From assembly GCF_029051645.1 (NCBI RefSeq), contig NZ_JAACFS010000008.1, forward strand, positions 124,001 through 188,000: a stretch of DNA of 64,000 nucleotides, in the 5' to 3' direction. The notes beneath the pieces are model-generated. The model saw only the letters and a list, made by a program, of their open reading frames with translations, ran no database searches and was not told the DNA's origin. Positions 53,520 to 62,773 of this stretch are shown one piece after another (the first letter of the stretch is position 1; each line of letters starts with the position of its first letter). Position numbers and translations under genes: made by a program. The stretch comes from Bradyrhizobium sp. CSA112. Lineage in GTDB: Bacteria; Pseudomonadota; Alphaproteobacteria; Rhizobiales; Xanthobacteraceae.

Positions 53520-56500
53520 ATGCCCAACAAGATGTTGATCGACGCCACCCACCCGGAAGAGACCCGGGTCGTTGTGGTCCGTGGCAACCGCGTCGAAGAA
53601 TTTGATTTCGAGACCGCCCAGCGCAAGCAGCTCCGCGGTAATATCTATCTGGCCAAAGTCACGCGCGTTGAACCGTCGCTGCAGGCGGCGTTCATCGAGT
53701 ATGGCGGTAACCGCCACGGCTTCCTGGCCTTCAGCGAAATCCACCCGGACTATTATCAAATCCCGGTTGCCGACCGTCAGGCGCTGATCGAAGCCGACGA
53801 GCGTGCCCACCGCGAGGCCGAGGAAGAGAGCGAGAACCGCTCCAGCCACCGCCGCCGCTCGCGCCACCGCAATGCGCGACGCCGCGGCCATGGTGATCGT
53901 GTCCAAAGCGACGTCATCGAGAGCGCCGGCCAGGATCCCGCGCAGGCAGCCCAGCCCTATGAGGGCCAGGAGCTTGAACAAGGGCATGAGCACGAGGGCA
54001 TGTATGCCGGCGAAGCGCATCCGCACGAGGCCGAACATCATGAGGATGATGCCGGGCATCATGACGATACGGCCCAACACGACACCGCCCAACATGACCA
54101 AGAATCGCATGACCACCAAGCGCATGGTCACGATCCCGACCATCCGCACGATCAAGCCGATCACGAGGCGCCCGCGCCTCACGAATCGGCGGAGGCCTCA
54201 AGCGAAGCGCCGGTCGTTCAACTAGAACCCGGCACAGTTGCCGCGGCGCCAGCCGAGACAGCCGCCGTCGAAGCAACGGCTGAGCACGCGCATGATGAGC
54301 GTCATGACGAGGAACAGGCGCGCGAAAACGCTGCCCATGCCGACGATGCGCCGCATATCGAGCACGCCGGTGAAGGGTACGCCGCAGCTTCTACGGACGA
54401 ACTCGCCCCGGCTACCGAAGGCGATGACGGCCACGACGATGAGGACGATGCCGACGACGCCGAGGAGGAAGTCGTCGAATCCGTCGGGGGCGACGACGTC
54501 CTGGAAGAAGTTCCGGAACGCCCGTTCCGCCCGCGCCGCCAGTACAAGATTCAGGAAGTCATCAAGCGCCGCCAGGTGATGCTAGTTCAGGTCGTCAAGG
54601 AAGAGCGCGGCAACAAGGGCGCGGCGCTCACGACCTACCTGTCGCTCGCCGGCCGCTATGCGGTCCTGATGCCCAACACCGCCCGCGGCGGCGGCATCAG
54701 CCGCAAGATCACCTCGGCCCAGGACCGCTCGCGACTGAAGGAAGTGGTGCAGGATCTCGACGTGCCGGAAGGCATGGGGATCATCCTGCGCACCGCCGGC
54801 GCCTCGCGGACCAAGCCCGAGATCAAGCGCGACTTCGAATACCTGATCCGCATGTGGGAAACCGTGCGCGACATGACGCTGAAGTCGCAGGCCCCCACCC
54901 TCGTCTACGAGGAAGGCTCGCTGATCAAGCGCTCGCTGCGCGACCTCTACAACAAGGAGATCGACGAAATCCAGGTCGCCGGCGAAGCCGGCTACCAGGA
55001 AGCCCGCGACTTCATGAAGATGCTGATGCCCTCGAACGTGCGGGCGGTGAAGCAATATCGCGACGGTCAGCCGCTGTTCTCACGGATGGGCGTCGAGAGC
55101 CAGTTGGACGCGATGTTCTCGCCGACCGTCCAGCTCCGTTCCGGCGGCTACATCGTCATCAACCAGACCGAGGCGCTGGTCTCGATCGACGTCAACTCCG
55201 GCCGCTCGACCCGCGAACATCACATCGAGGACACCGCGCTCAAGACCAATCTGGAGGCGGCCGAGGAAGTCGCCCGGCAACTGCGTTTGCGCGATCTCGC
55301 CGGCCTGATCGTCATCGACTTCATCGACATGGACGAGAAGCGCAACAACCGCGCGGTCGAGCGAAAACTCTCAGACTGCCTGCGGCAGGATCGCGCGCGC
55401 ATCCAGGTCGGACGGATCTCGCATTTCGGCCTGCTGGAAATGTCGCGCCAACGCATCCGCGCCAGCGTGCTGGAGAGTTCGACCGAGCCGTGCGCGCAAT
55501 GCGGCGGCAGCGGCCATGTGCGCTCGGTCTCGTCGGTCGCGCTGCAGTTGCTGCGCGGCATCGAGGAAATCCTGATGAAGGGCGCGACCCACAATCTGGT
55601 GGTGCGCACCCGCACCGACGTCGCGCTCTATGTGCTGAACCACAAGCGCGGCCATCTGCGCGATCTCGAAAACGCCTTCAAGGTTTCGCTGGCCGTCGTC
55701 GCCGACGCCACCGTGAGCGGCCAGCAGTCGTATATCATCGACCGCGGCGAGCAGGTGCACACGCTGGAAGCCGCCAAGGCGCTGCTCGCGGCACAGGCTG
55801 CCGCCTTCCTGCCGCAGGTCGAGGAAGCCTATGACGACGACGAGGCGTTCGACATCGAAACCGAATCCGAGGTCGAAACCGAGGAGACCGAGGGCTTGAC
55901 CGACGATGCCGCCGAAGCGGCGGCGGGCGAAGGCGAAGGAGACGGCCACCGCCGCAAGCGGCGCCGACGCCGGCGCGGCCGCGGCGAGCCGCGTGACGGC
56001 GGCGTCCCGCGCGAGGACGCTGACACGATCCGCGTCGCGGGCGAGGCCGTCGAAGACGCGACCGCCGAGGACGGCGGCGAAGCCGACGAGGACGAAGGCG
56101 ACGAACAGCCCGGCATGGTCCGCGGCGATCAGCCTGCCAATGGCGAACGACGCCCGCGCCGCCGCGGCCGCCGCGGCGGTCGCCGCCGACGTGGCACCGG
56201 GCTGGAAGACGGTCTTGCCGGATCGATCGCGGATGAACTCAGGCCGTCCCCGGCTCCGGAAGTCGCCGGCGCGGTCGCCGATTTCGAGGGCAGCACGTCC
56301 GAACCCGCGCCATCGCTGGTGCAGGCCGACGTTCAGCCCGAACCATTCTCGCAGCCGGCGGAGATACAATCTCCGGCCTACGTCCAGCCCGAGCCGGTTG
56401 CGAGCGCGCCAGCGCCAGCCGCTGAAGAAAGCGGGCAAGAGGCCGAGCGGGCCGCTGCGCGGCGGCGTTCGACCGTGCGCGAGAAGGTCAGCTTCATGGC

Positions 56501-56660
56501 CAGCGCTCCGGCCGAGCCGGCGCCCTCCATCAGCGAGAGCACGCCAGAGCCGGTCGCGCCTCCCGCGCCCGCTCAGGCCGAACCTGCACCGGCGGAATCG
56601 GGCGAGCCCGCACCACGCAAGGCAGGCTGGTGGTCGCGGCGTTTCGGCAGCGGCGAGTAA
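53520..56660 (+). CDS. rne: ribonuclease E
   Basis: A 1,046-residue endonuclease, the core of the RNA degradosome. The S1 domain starts right after MPNKMLIDATHPEETRVVVV. It is split by a large insertion (about 90-335), very rich in Asp, Glu and His (for example HHEDDAGHHDDTAQHD near 176-191). The S1 then resumes at YKIQEVIKRRQVMLVQV. The catalytic DNase-like core has IDVNSGRS and DFIDMD, and the zinc-link Cys pair is in CAQCGGSGH. The tail has Arg-rich RNA-binding blocks (RRKRRRRRRGRG, RRPRRRGRRGGRRRRG) and a Pro/Ala end. Other insertions of this kind occur in alphaproteobacteria; the His density is striking. Confidence 0.95.
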   Translation: MPNKMLIDATHPEETRVVVVRGNRVEEFDFETAQRKQLRGNIYLAKVTRVEPSLQAAFIEYGGNRHGFLAFSEIHPDYYQIPVADRQALIEADERAHREAEEESENRSSHRRRSRHRNARRRGHGDRVQSDVIESAGQDPAQAAQPYEGQELEQGHEHEGMYAGEAHPHEAEHHEDDAGHHDDTAQHDTAQHDQESHDHQAHGHDPDHPHDQADHEAPAPHESAEASSEAPVVQLEPGTVAAAPAETAAVEATAEHAHDERHDEEQARENAAHADDAPHIEHAGEGYAAASTDELAPATEGDDGHDDEDDADDAEEEVVESVGGDDVLEEVPERPFRPRRQYKIQEVIKRRQVMLVQVVKEERGNKGAALTTYLSLAGRYAVLMPNTARGGGISRKITSAQDRSRLKEVVQDLDVPEGMGIILRTAGASRTKPEIKRDFEYLIRMWETVRDMTLKSQAPTLVYEEGSLIKRSLRDLYNKEIDEIQVAGEAGYQEARDFMKMLMPSNVRAVKQYRDGQPLFSRMGVESQLDAMFSPTVQLRSGGYIVINQTEALVSIDVNSGRSTREHHIEDTALKTNLEAAEEVARQLRLRDLAGLIVIDFIDMDEKRNNRAVERKLSDCLRQDRARIQVGRISHFGLLEMSRQRIRASVLESSTEPCAQCGGSGHVRSVSSVALQLLRGIEEILMKGATHNLVVRTRTDVALYVLNHKRGHLRDLENAFKVSLAVVADATVSGQQSYIIDRGEQVHTLEAAKALLAAQAAAFLPQVEEAYDDDEAFDIETESEVETEETEGLTDDAAEAAAGEGEGDGHRRKRRRRRRGRGEPRDGGVPREDADTIRVAGEAVEDATAEDGGEADEDEGDEQPGMVRGDQPANGERRPRRRGRRGGRRRRGTGLEDGLAGSIADELRPSPAPEVAGAVADFEGSTSEPAPSLVQADVQPEPFSQPAEIQSPAYVQPEPVASAPAPAAEESGQEAERAAARRRSTVREKVSFMASAPAEPAPSISESTPEPVAPPAPAQAEPAPAESGEPAPRKAGWWSRRFGSGE

Positions 56661-56677
56661 GGAATCGAACCCAAAAG

Positions 56678-56710
56678 AAAACCGCCCGGCGAAAACCGGG
56701 CGGTTTTTTT
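56678..56710. terminator. bidirectional terminator between rne and dctA
   Basis: AAAACCGCCCGG (56678-56689) pairs with CCGGGCGGTTTT (56696-56707) around CGAAAA, followed by more T. The opposite strand also ends in a T-rich run, so it can end both rne and the convergent dctA. Confidence 0.92.
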
Positions 56711-56725
56711 GCGTCGAGCTGATCG

Positions 56726-58054
56726 CTAGCCCGTCGTGATCGCGGTCTCCACGTCGGACGGATCAACCTGCTTGTTCAGATTCGCGTGCAGCTTGTCCTT
56801 GTCAAGTTCGCCTTCCCACCACGACACCACGACACAGGCAACGCCGTTGCCGCACAGATTGGTCAGCGCGCGGCACTCGCTCATGAACTTGTCAATGCCC
56901 AGAACGATGGCCATACCAGGCACCAGACGTGGATCGACCACGGCGAGCGTCGCAGCCAGCGTGATGAAGCCGGCGCCGGTAATGCCGGACGCGCCCTTCG
57001 AGGTCAGCATCGCGACCAGGAGGATGGTCAGTTGCTGGCCGAAGGTGAGATCGAAGCCCAGCGCCTGTGCGATGAACAGCGTTGCCAGCGTCATGTAGAT
57101 ATTGGTGCCGTCGAGGTTGAAAGAGTACCCGGTCGGCACCACGAGGCCGACGACCGATTTGGAGCAGCCGAGCCGCTCGAGCTTTTCCATCAAGGACGGC
57201 AGCGCGCTTTCCGAGGACGATGTGCCGAGCACGATCAAAAGCTCGTCCTTGATGTAGGCCAGGAACTTGAAGATCGAGAAGCCCACCATCCGCGCGATCA
57301 CGCCGAGCACCACGAACACGAACAGCGCGGCGGTGACATAGAAGGTCGCAATCAGCCCGACGAGGTTCAGGATCGCGCCGGTTCCGAACTTGCCGATCGT
57401 GAACGCCATCGCGCCGAACGCGCCGATCGGTGCTGCCTTCATCACGATGGCAATCACGCCGAACACGGCATGCGCCGCATCGTCGATGAAAGCACGGATC
57501 GTGTGGCCGCGCTCGCCGAGGCCCATCAGCGCAAAGCCGAACAGGATCGAGAATAGAAGGACCTGGAGGATTTCGCCCTGCGCGAAGGCGCCGACGACGG
57601 TGTCGGGAATGATGTGCAGGAAGAAATCGACCGTCTTCTGCGCCTCGGCCTGCTTGGCGTAGCCGGCGACGGCTTGCGCATTCGCCATGCCGCCGCCGAA
57701 ACCCGCGCCCGGCTTGACCAGATTGCCGACCAAGAGGCCTAACACCAGCGCGAAGGTGGAGACGACCTCGAAATAAACCAGCGCCTTGACGCCGATCCGG
57801 CCGACCTTCTTGGCATCTTGTATGTGCGCTATGCCGGATACCACGGTGCAGAAGATGATCGGCGCGATCACCATCTTGATCAGCTTGATGAAGCCGTCGC
57901 CGAGCGCCTTGATCCAGTCGTTGGTCGCCAGCACAGGCCACAGCCAGCCAAACAGCGCACCGAGCACGATCGCAATCAAGACCTGAACGTAAAGAACTCG
58001 GTACCAGGGCTTTGCTGCGCTCGCGGGCGCTTCGGTCGCAATCGTTGCCGCCAT
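56726..58054 (-). CDS. dctA: C4-dicarboxylate transporter DctA
   Basis: A 442-residue dicarboxylate:cation symporter (succinate, fumarate, malate). Family motifs: GFIKLIKMVIAPIIFCTVV, SSSESALP (the serine-rich substrate loop), TGYSFNLDGTNIYMTLA and the FMSECRALTNLCGNGVA motif near the end. In rhizobia DctA feeds bacteroids for nitrogen fixation and is usually turned on by DctBD with sigma-54. No dctBD genes are adjacent; I did not find a clear -24/-12 site. The ATG at 58054 has AGGGGAG upstream. Confidence 0.93.
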   Translation of the reverse strand: MAATIATEAPASAAKPWYRVLYVQVLIAIVLGALFGWLWPVLATNDWIKALGDGFIKLIKMVIAPIIFCTVVSGIAHIQDAKKVGRIGVKALVYFEVVSTFALVLGLLVGNLVKPGAGFGGGMANAQAVAGYAKQAEAQKTVDFFLHIIPDTVVGAFAQGEILQVLLFSILFGFALMGLGERGHTIRAFIDDAAHAVFGVIAIVMKAAPIGAFGAMAFTIGKFGTGAILNLVGLIATFYVTAALFVFVVLGVIARMVGFSIFKFLAYIKDELLIVLGTSSSESALPSLMEKLERLGCSKSVVGLVVPTGYSFNLDGTNIYMTLATLFIAQALGFDLTFGQQLTILLVAMLTSKGASGITGAGFITLAATLAVVDPRLVPGMAIVLGIDKFMSECRALTNLCGNGVACVVVSWWEGELDKDKLHANLNKQVDPSDVETAITTG

Positions 58055-58311
58055 GACGCTTACTCCCCTCAGAGGCGCGGACCGGTCGCATGCGCCAATC
58101 CGTCGCACACAGCCAAAGCCCTTTAAAGAAGAATATTTTTCCCGATCGGCGCGCGCGCGGTGGAACGAAAACGCGGGTGGCTGCCCGTTCGAGTGTGAGC
58201 CCATAATTCCAGAGGCGGGGGCGAACGTGCTGTTGGCGGCTGTGTTCGTCCGGTTTGGAGCAAAACATCTCGGCATACGTTAGCTGCGGAGCCTGATACC
58301 GCGAGGTCGCC

Positions 58312-59691
58312 ATGCTGCCGCGCGTGTTGGTGACGATAACGATCGCCGTCCTCCTGTTCTCCCCTGCGGCGGCGCAAGAGCCGCGCGCGCTGCTCGACCT
58401 GCCGCAGCTTGCTCCTTGCAGCTCAACATCACATCCGCGCCTGCCAGAGAAATGGCGGGGTACTTATCTGATGGCGCCCTTCACCAAGGCGCAGCTCGTG
58501 CTGGCCGAAATCGTCTTCGACGCCGCGCTTTCCGCGATGCGAGTTAGGCTTCATGGTGTCAGGCGCGGGTCGCTCGATTTGTTTGTTGCCGGCAACCGGA
58601 CGTATGTCCTCGAGTCGGATGGCTCCACGATCAAGGAGTGCCGCGCTTTAGGCGATACCGGCTGGCGGCCGCTTCCGACAGACTGGCTTGCGCCGCAGTC
58701 GCAATGCACGGGCTCAGCGCCAATCGGCGAGACGCCGGTCGAGTGGTGGAAAACAGCGATCGCTCCAGAGCCTGCAAGCTATTGGCTCTGGTTCAAGACA
58801 TCGGATCAAACGCCGTTTCGTCTCGTCTTCCCATTTGCAAGCGATCGGCTTCCACCACTCAGCGGATATGCGCTCAGCTATCAGGTTCGATTCGATACAC
58901 TGGACGAAACAGGTCTTGCCGGGATCGATGCCGCCTGCCGACAGGCCAAGCCGGCAATGACCGGAAATCCGGTGCGCACGCTGCATGGCCTGATCGGCAA
59001 AATATCGCAATCGCGCCAGCTTGCGCAGAGCGAGATCAACCAGATCATGCCCGAACTTCAGGCAGATTGTCCTGCGGTCCCATTTTCCGAGTGGCCCGAG
59101 AGGCTCGCGATCACAGGCGTGATGACCCCTTTCGATTCCGATGAAAACCCGTACCCCGCCGAAGTGCTGTATGACTGGACCGTGCCGGCACAACGCACCC
59201 GCACGTTCGGGGGACCGGAAGCCGGGATCACGGCTCAGGACTCACTGCTTCTGGACCCGCACGGTTACACAATGACGCATTATCGTGACCGGCCACTGGT
59301 CTGCAGGCCGGTCTTGCCCGGCACCATCCGTCCCGGTTGGGCCGCCCGCGCTCCCTGCGAGTGCGCAGCGACGATCAACGGCACGACCTCCCTGTCGCCC
59401 TACGGAACGGCGCGAATTTTGGTGTGTCCACTCGCAAGTCCGCGCGTCGCGTGGGCCTGGTACGCCCTCTCGGGGAGACCCACCGTGTTCATGGTGACTT
59501 CATTACGAGGCGATGAAGGAAAACGCCTCTTCGCGGTGCTCGACTATCACGCGTGGCTTCCTGACCATTCGTTCTCGCGCTCCGTATTTGGCAAGCCGCC
59601 GCAATGTGCAATTGCTTCGCATTCGCGGACCACTCGATCGCCGTTGAGACGCTGCTCCACATGCCATCTTGGTCCCGCGTACTCACGTTGA
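58312..59691 (+). CDS. secreted unknown protein with terminal CXXCH
   Basis: A 459-residue exported protein with signal peptide 1-21 (ends PAAAQ) and no membrane segment after it. It has about a dozen Cys residues, suggesting disulfides. The last 12 residues include CSTCH (448-452), which matches the c-type heme attachment pattern, but it is so close to the end that it could be chance. No family is recognised. The ATG at 58312 has a weak SD. It diverges from dctA (257-base gap) and is followed by the small EcfG-type gene. Confidence 0.75.
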   Translation: MLPRVLVTITIAVLLFSPAAAQEPRALLDLPQLAPCSSTSHPRLPEKWRGTYLMAPFTKAQLVLAEIVFDAALSAMRVRLHGVRRGSLDLFVAGNRTYVLESDGSTIKECRALGDTGWRPLPTDWLAPQSQCTGSAPIGETPVEWWKTAIAPEPASYWLWFKTSDQTPFRLVFPFASDRLPPLSGYALSYQVRFDTLDETGLAGIDAACRQAKPAMTGNPVRTLHGLIGKISQSRQLAQSEINQIMPELQADCPAVPFSEWPERLAITGVMTPFDSDENPYPAEVLYDWTVPAQRTRTFGGPEAGITAQDSLLLDPHGYTMTHYRDRPLVCRPVLPGTIRPGWAARAPCECAATINGTTSLSPYGTARILVCPLASPRVAWAWYALSGRPTVFMVTSLRGDEGKRLFAVLDYHAWLPDHSFSRSVFGKPPQCAIASHSRTTRSPLRRCSTCHLGPAYSR

Positions 59692-59697
59692 CCTGCA

Positions 59698-59722
59698 GGA
59701 ACGCGGACAGCATTCGCGCGTT
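59698..59722 (+). promoter_or_regulatory. EcfG-type general-stress promoter of the small secreted protein
   Basis: GGAAC (59698-59702), exactly 16 bases, CGTT (59719-59722). This matches the known alphaproteobacterial EcfG consensus GGAAC-N16/17-CGTT. It ends 38 bases before the start codon at 59761, the right distance for a promoter. Transcription should start near 59729. Confidence 0.72.
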
Positions 59723-59760
59723 CGCTTTTGGGGTGAGTATCACTGCAGATGGAGGAGCAG

Positions 59761-59970
59761 ATGAGAAAGCTGACATTGATCCTTGCTGCCGCCGGCTGTG
59801 TCGGCCTTGCGGCGCCCGCGGTCGCTATCGAGAGGCCGCTCGCCGGGCAGAGCGGACCGCAAGTCTTAAGCACGGACCTGAACGGAACAAGCGCCATCGG
59901 TGAATTTTCTGCACAGAAGAAGAAGGCGAAGAAAAAATCGACGACCGACCGCAGCTCTTGGGGCAAATAG
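59761..59970 (+). CDS. small secreted basic protein (EcfG-type promoter)
   Basis: A 69-residue protein. Signal peptide MRKLTLILAAAGCVGLAAPA, then a short mature part with a Lys-rich stretch (SAQKKKAKKKSTTD). GGAGG is 5 bases before the ATG at 59761. A GGAAC-N16-CGTT site lies just upstream, so it is probably part of the general stress response. No family recognised. Confidence 0.78.
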   Translation: MRKLTLILAAAGCVGLAAPAVAIERPLAGQSGPQVLSTDLNGTSAIGEFSAQKKKAKKKSTTDRSSWGK

Positions 59971-60242
59971 GCTGATCCGTCGGCTCTCGCGCTCTTCTTG
60001 AGATGACTTCAGATCTATCGCCGTGGCTGGCGGTAGGGGAAAGGCCATGACGTTCGTCGCCGAGATCGGCGCAGGTCTGTGATCGGCTTAATTGGCACGT
60101 ACCCGGTTATGTTCACCTCAACGTGCGATCTGTTATGCCCTCGCGCGGGCACGGAGGCGCAGTCAGCGGCGAAAGCGAAACGTCTACATGGTGGCTTCGT
60201 CGAAGCGTCACGAGGTCGTGCTGCTTAGTTTGAAGCCAGCTA

Positions 60243-60267
60243 GGAACGTGCTCGGCGCTCTCACGTT
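60243..60267 (+). promoter_or_regulatory. EcfG-type general-stress promoter of the ferritin-like gene
   Basis: GGAAC (60243-60247), 16 bases, CGTT (60264-60267), again a full match to the EcfG consensus. It ends 103 bases before the ferritin-like start codon, so the leader would be about 95 bases. The rest of 59971-60370 holds no convincing gene. Confidence 0.7.
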
Positions 60268-60370
60268 GTGCGCATCAAGCATCGCACTGGTGCCGAGGTC
60301 GCGCCCGATAGCGTCCTTATAGCGGTGAAGAGCGGCGCGGCCCCCAATCAGAACAGAGGAGGGTTACGCC

Positions 60371-61264
60371 ATGAAGTCGTTGCGTATTTCGCGCCGGCAA
60401 TCGATCGCCGGCCTATCAGTCGCTGGCCTTGCGGGATTGCTCATTCCGCACGCCTACGCCCAGCAGAAGCGAGAGACGACCGGCGTTGGAATCGGCCCGA
60501 AGGGCGCCGCTATCGACGACGAGGACATCTTCACCTTCGCCCTTAATCTCGAATACATGGAAGCCGAGTTCTATCTGCGCGCCACCACCGGCAAGGGTAT
60601 CAGCGACACCGATGCCGGGATGGACGCAGCTCGGGTGGTGGGTGGACACGAGGCCCAATTCAAGGACAAGGCGATCCGCGAGTTCATCGAGGAGACGGCG
60701 GAAAACGAACTGGCCCACGTTCGCTTCTACCGCAAGACACTTGGCAGAAACGCCATTTCGAGACCGGCGATCGACTTCGACGCGGGCTTCAAGGCCGCCG
60801 CCCAGGCTGCCGGACTGCCTGCCGATTTCGATCCGTTTGCCGACGACATGTCTGTCCTGCTCGGCGGCATGCTGTTCGAGGACGTCGGGGTGACCGCGTA
60901 TGCCGGTGCGGCGCCGCTGCTCAAGAAAAAGGAATTCGTGCAGGCGGCGGCCGGGATCCTTGCCGTTGAGGCCTACCACATGGGAATGGCACGCTCCCAG
61001 CTTTACATGATGGGCGAGAAGGCGTGGGAAGCCGCCAACGCAATTTCGGACGCGCGGGATAAAATTGACGGGACGCCTGAAAAGGAAGACGAGGGAATCA
61101 GGCTCGACGGCAAAGCCAACTTCGTGCCTTCAAACGCCGACGCGATTGCCTTCCACCGCACGCCGCAGGAGGTTCTGCATATCGTCTACCTGACGGAAAA
61201 GGCCGGCGTCAGTAAAGGCGGATTCTACCCGAACGGAATGAACGGAGAACTCAGGAGCACCTGA
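60371..61264 (+). CDS. Tat-exported ferritin-like-domain protein
   Basis: A 297-residue protein with a twin-arginine signal (SRRQSIAGLSVAGLAGLL). The ferritin-like (Ferritin_2/PF13668) helices hold the usual metal ligands: Glu in NLEYMEAEFY, EXXH-like ENELAHVRFY, FEDVG and AVEAYHMGM. The C-terminal 60 residues lack metal motifs. It would be folded with metal in the cytosol and sent to the periplasm. GGAGG precedes the ATG. With its EcfG-like promoter it fits a desiccation/oxidative stress role (inference). Confidence 0.9.
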   Translation: MKSLRISRRQSIAGLSVAGLAGLLIPHAYAQQKRETTGVGIGPKGAAIDDEDIFTFALNLEYMEAEFYLRATTGKGISDTDAGMDAARVVGGHEAQFKDKAIREFIEETAENELAHVRFYRKTLGRNAISRPAIDFDAGFKAAAQAAGLPADFDPFADDMSVLLGGMLFEDVGVTAYAGAAPLLKKKEFVQAAAGILAVEAYHMGMARSQLYMMGEKAWEAANAISDARDKIDGTPEKEDEGIRLDGKANFVPSNADAIAFHRTPQEVLHIVYLTEKAGVSKGGFYPNGMNGELRST

Positions 61265-61347
61265 TGCTCCCGGGTTTGCACATGCGCGGATCGGCCGTCG
61301 CAAGGCGGCCGATCTCGTCGCGATCCGGCGACTTAATCCGAAATTGA

Positions 61348-62553
61348 CTAGCTCAAACCCGAGCCCTGCCCGAGCCAGCGCGCGATGCGTGTCACCGCTT
61401 CACGCATCTCGTCGGCCGAGCGCGCGTAGGAAAAGCGAATGAAGCTGCGGCCGTGGATCGGATCGAAATCGACGCCCGGCGTCGCCGCCACATGCGCCTT
61501 CTCCAGCATGCGGCCGGCAAATTCGAAACTGTCGGATGTGAAGTCCGAAACATCGGCGTAGAGATAGAAGGCGCCATCCGCCGGCAGGAACTTGGTGAGA
61601 CCGGCCTTCGGCAGTCCCTCGATCAGGATGCGGCGGTTCTCCTGGTAGCCGCGCTTGATCGCCTCCATCTCCTCGCGTCCTTCGAATGCTGCTTCGGCCG
61701 CGATCTGCGATAGCGTCGGCACCGAGATCGACAGGTTCTGCTGCAGCCGTTCGATCGGCCGCACCAGCGGCTCCGGAACCACCATCCAGCCGACCCGCCA
61801 GCCGGTCATGCAGAAATATTTCGAGAACGAGTTGATCACCAGCGCATGCGGCGAAAGCTCCGCCGCCGTCACCGCCGGAAACGCATAGTCGAGACCATGA
61901 TAGATCTCGTCCGAAATGAAGCGGATGCCCGCGCCTTCCGCCGCATTGATCAGGCCGGTGAGCGCCTCGCGCGACATCATCGTTCCCGTCGGATTGGCGG
62001 GGCTGCCGACCAGCACGCCCTTCAGCGGCGCCTTGCGATGCGCGGCCAACAAAGCCTCTCCGGTCAGCGCATGACGCGCCGCGCTCGATGTCTCGATCAG
62101 CACCGGCTCGCAGCCGAGCGCGGTCAGGATATGCCGGTATGGCGGATACCCCGGCACCGTGACCGCCACGCGGTCGCCCGGTTCGAACATCGACAGAAAC
62201 GCCAGAATGAATCCGCCGGACGAGCCGGTCGTGATCACGATGCGTTCGGGATGGACGGTACAGCCGTAAGTATCACGGTAATGTCTGGCGATTCGCGCGC
62301 GCAGCGTGGGCATGCCGAGCGCGGACGTGTAATCGATCCGCGCCGCATCGAGCGCGGCGTGCGCGGCCGCGATCGCGACCTTCGGCGCCGGCGCCGCCGG
62401 CTGCCCCACTTCCATGTGAATGACATGGCCGCCGGCCGCCTCGATGCGGGCTGCGGCCGCCATCACGTCCATCACCATGAAAGGCGGAACGTCGCTCCGT
62501 CCCGAGGGCGTCAGCAGGTCCTTCACACGGTCTCTAAGTGTCGATTCCAGCAT
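61348..62553 (-). CDS. class I/II PLP-dependent aminotransferase
   Basis: A 401-residue fold-type I aminotransferase. The PLP Lys is in NSFSKYFCMTGWRVGW, the substrate carboxylate Arg in FIRFSYAR, and the PLP-phosphate region in TTGSSGGFILA. It resembles the aspartate/aromatic aminotransferase group; the exact substrates are not clear. No strong SD before the ATG at 62553. It diverges from the M48 protease gene. Confidence 0.92.
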   Translation of the reverse strand: MLESTLRDRVKDLLTPSGRSDVPPFMVMDVMAAAARIEAAGGHVIHMEVGQPAAPAPKVAIAAAHAALDAARIDYTSALGMPTLRARIARHYRDTYGCTVHPERIVITTGSSGGFILAFLSMFEPGDRVAVTVPGYPPYRHILTALGCEPVLIETSSAARHALTGEALLAAHRKAPLKGVLVGSPANPTGTMMSREALTGLINAAEGAGIRFISDEIYHGLDYAFPAVTAAELSPHALVINSFSKYFCMTGWRVGWMVVPEPLVRPIERLQQNLSISVPTLSQIAAEAAFEGREEMEAIKRGYQENRRILIEGLPKAGLTKFLPADGAFYLYADVSDFTSDSFEFAGRMLEKAHVAATPGVDFDPIHGRSFIRFSYARSADEMREAVTRIARWLGQGSGLS

Positions 62554-62643
62554 CGATATCTGCTATCTGCACGGGCGCTGCCCGAATTCAGGTCCCTGAA
62601 CCGGTTACCGCCCCAGACTGGCCGTATTCGGTGGCTTGTTATA

Positions 62644-62697
62644 GCGTTTTCAAGCGAAGTGATACCGGCTCGGGTGAAGAAAACACGTTGAAACAAC
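62644..62697. repeat. short dispersed repeat near the M48 gene
   Basis: GCGTTTTCAAGCGAAGTGA with a matching GAAAACACG at 62679-62687 (inverted CGTTTTC/GAAAAC arms). It resembles a common Bradyrhizobium spacer repeat ending in AAACAA. Borders and family by recollection only. Confidence 0.45.
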
Positions 62698-62773
62698 AAA
62701 CTGGGACCCGTCTCTGATCTAATCAGAAACCGAACCGGCCTCCGGGCATACCACCAATCGCCAAAGACTGCTC

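Noticed and set aside
55371..56438. 355-codon frame antisense to rne
   Set aside because: Low-complexity Ala/Arg-rich product mirroring the rne tail.
58162..58189. GGAAC followed by CGTT before the secreted unknown gene
   Set aside because: The spacer is 19 bases, outside the 16-17 allowed for an EcfG promoter.
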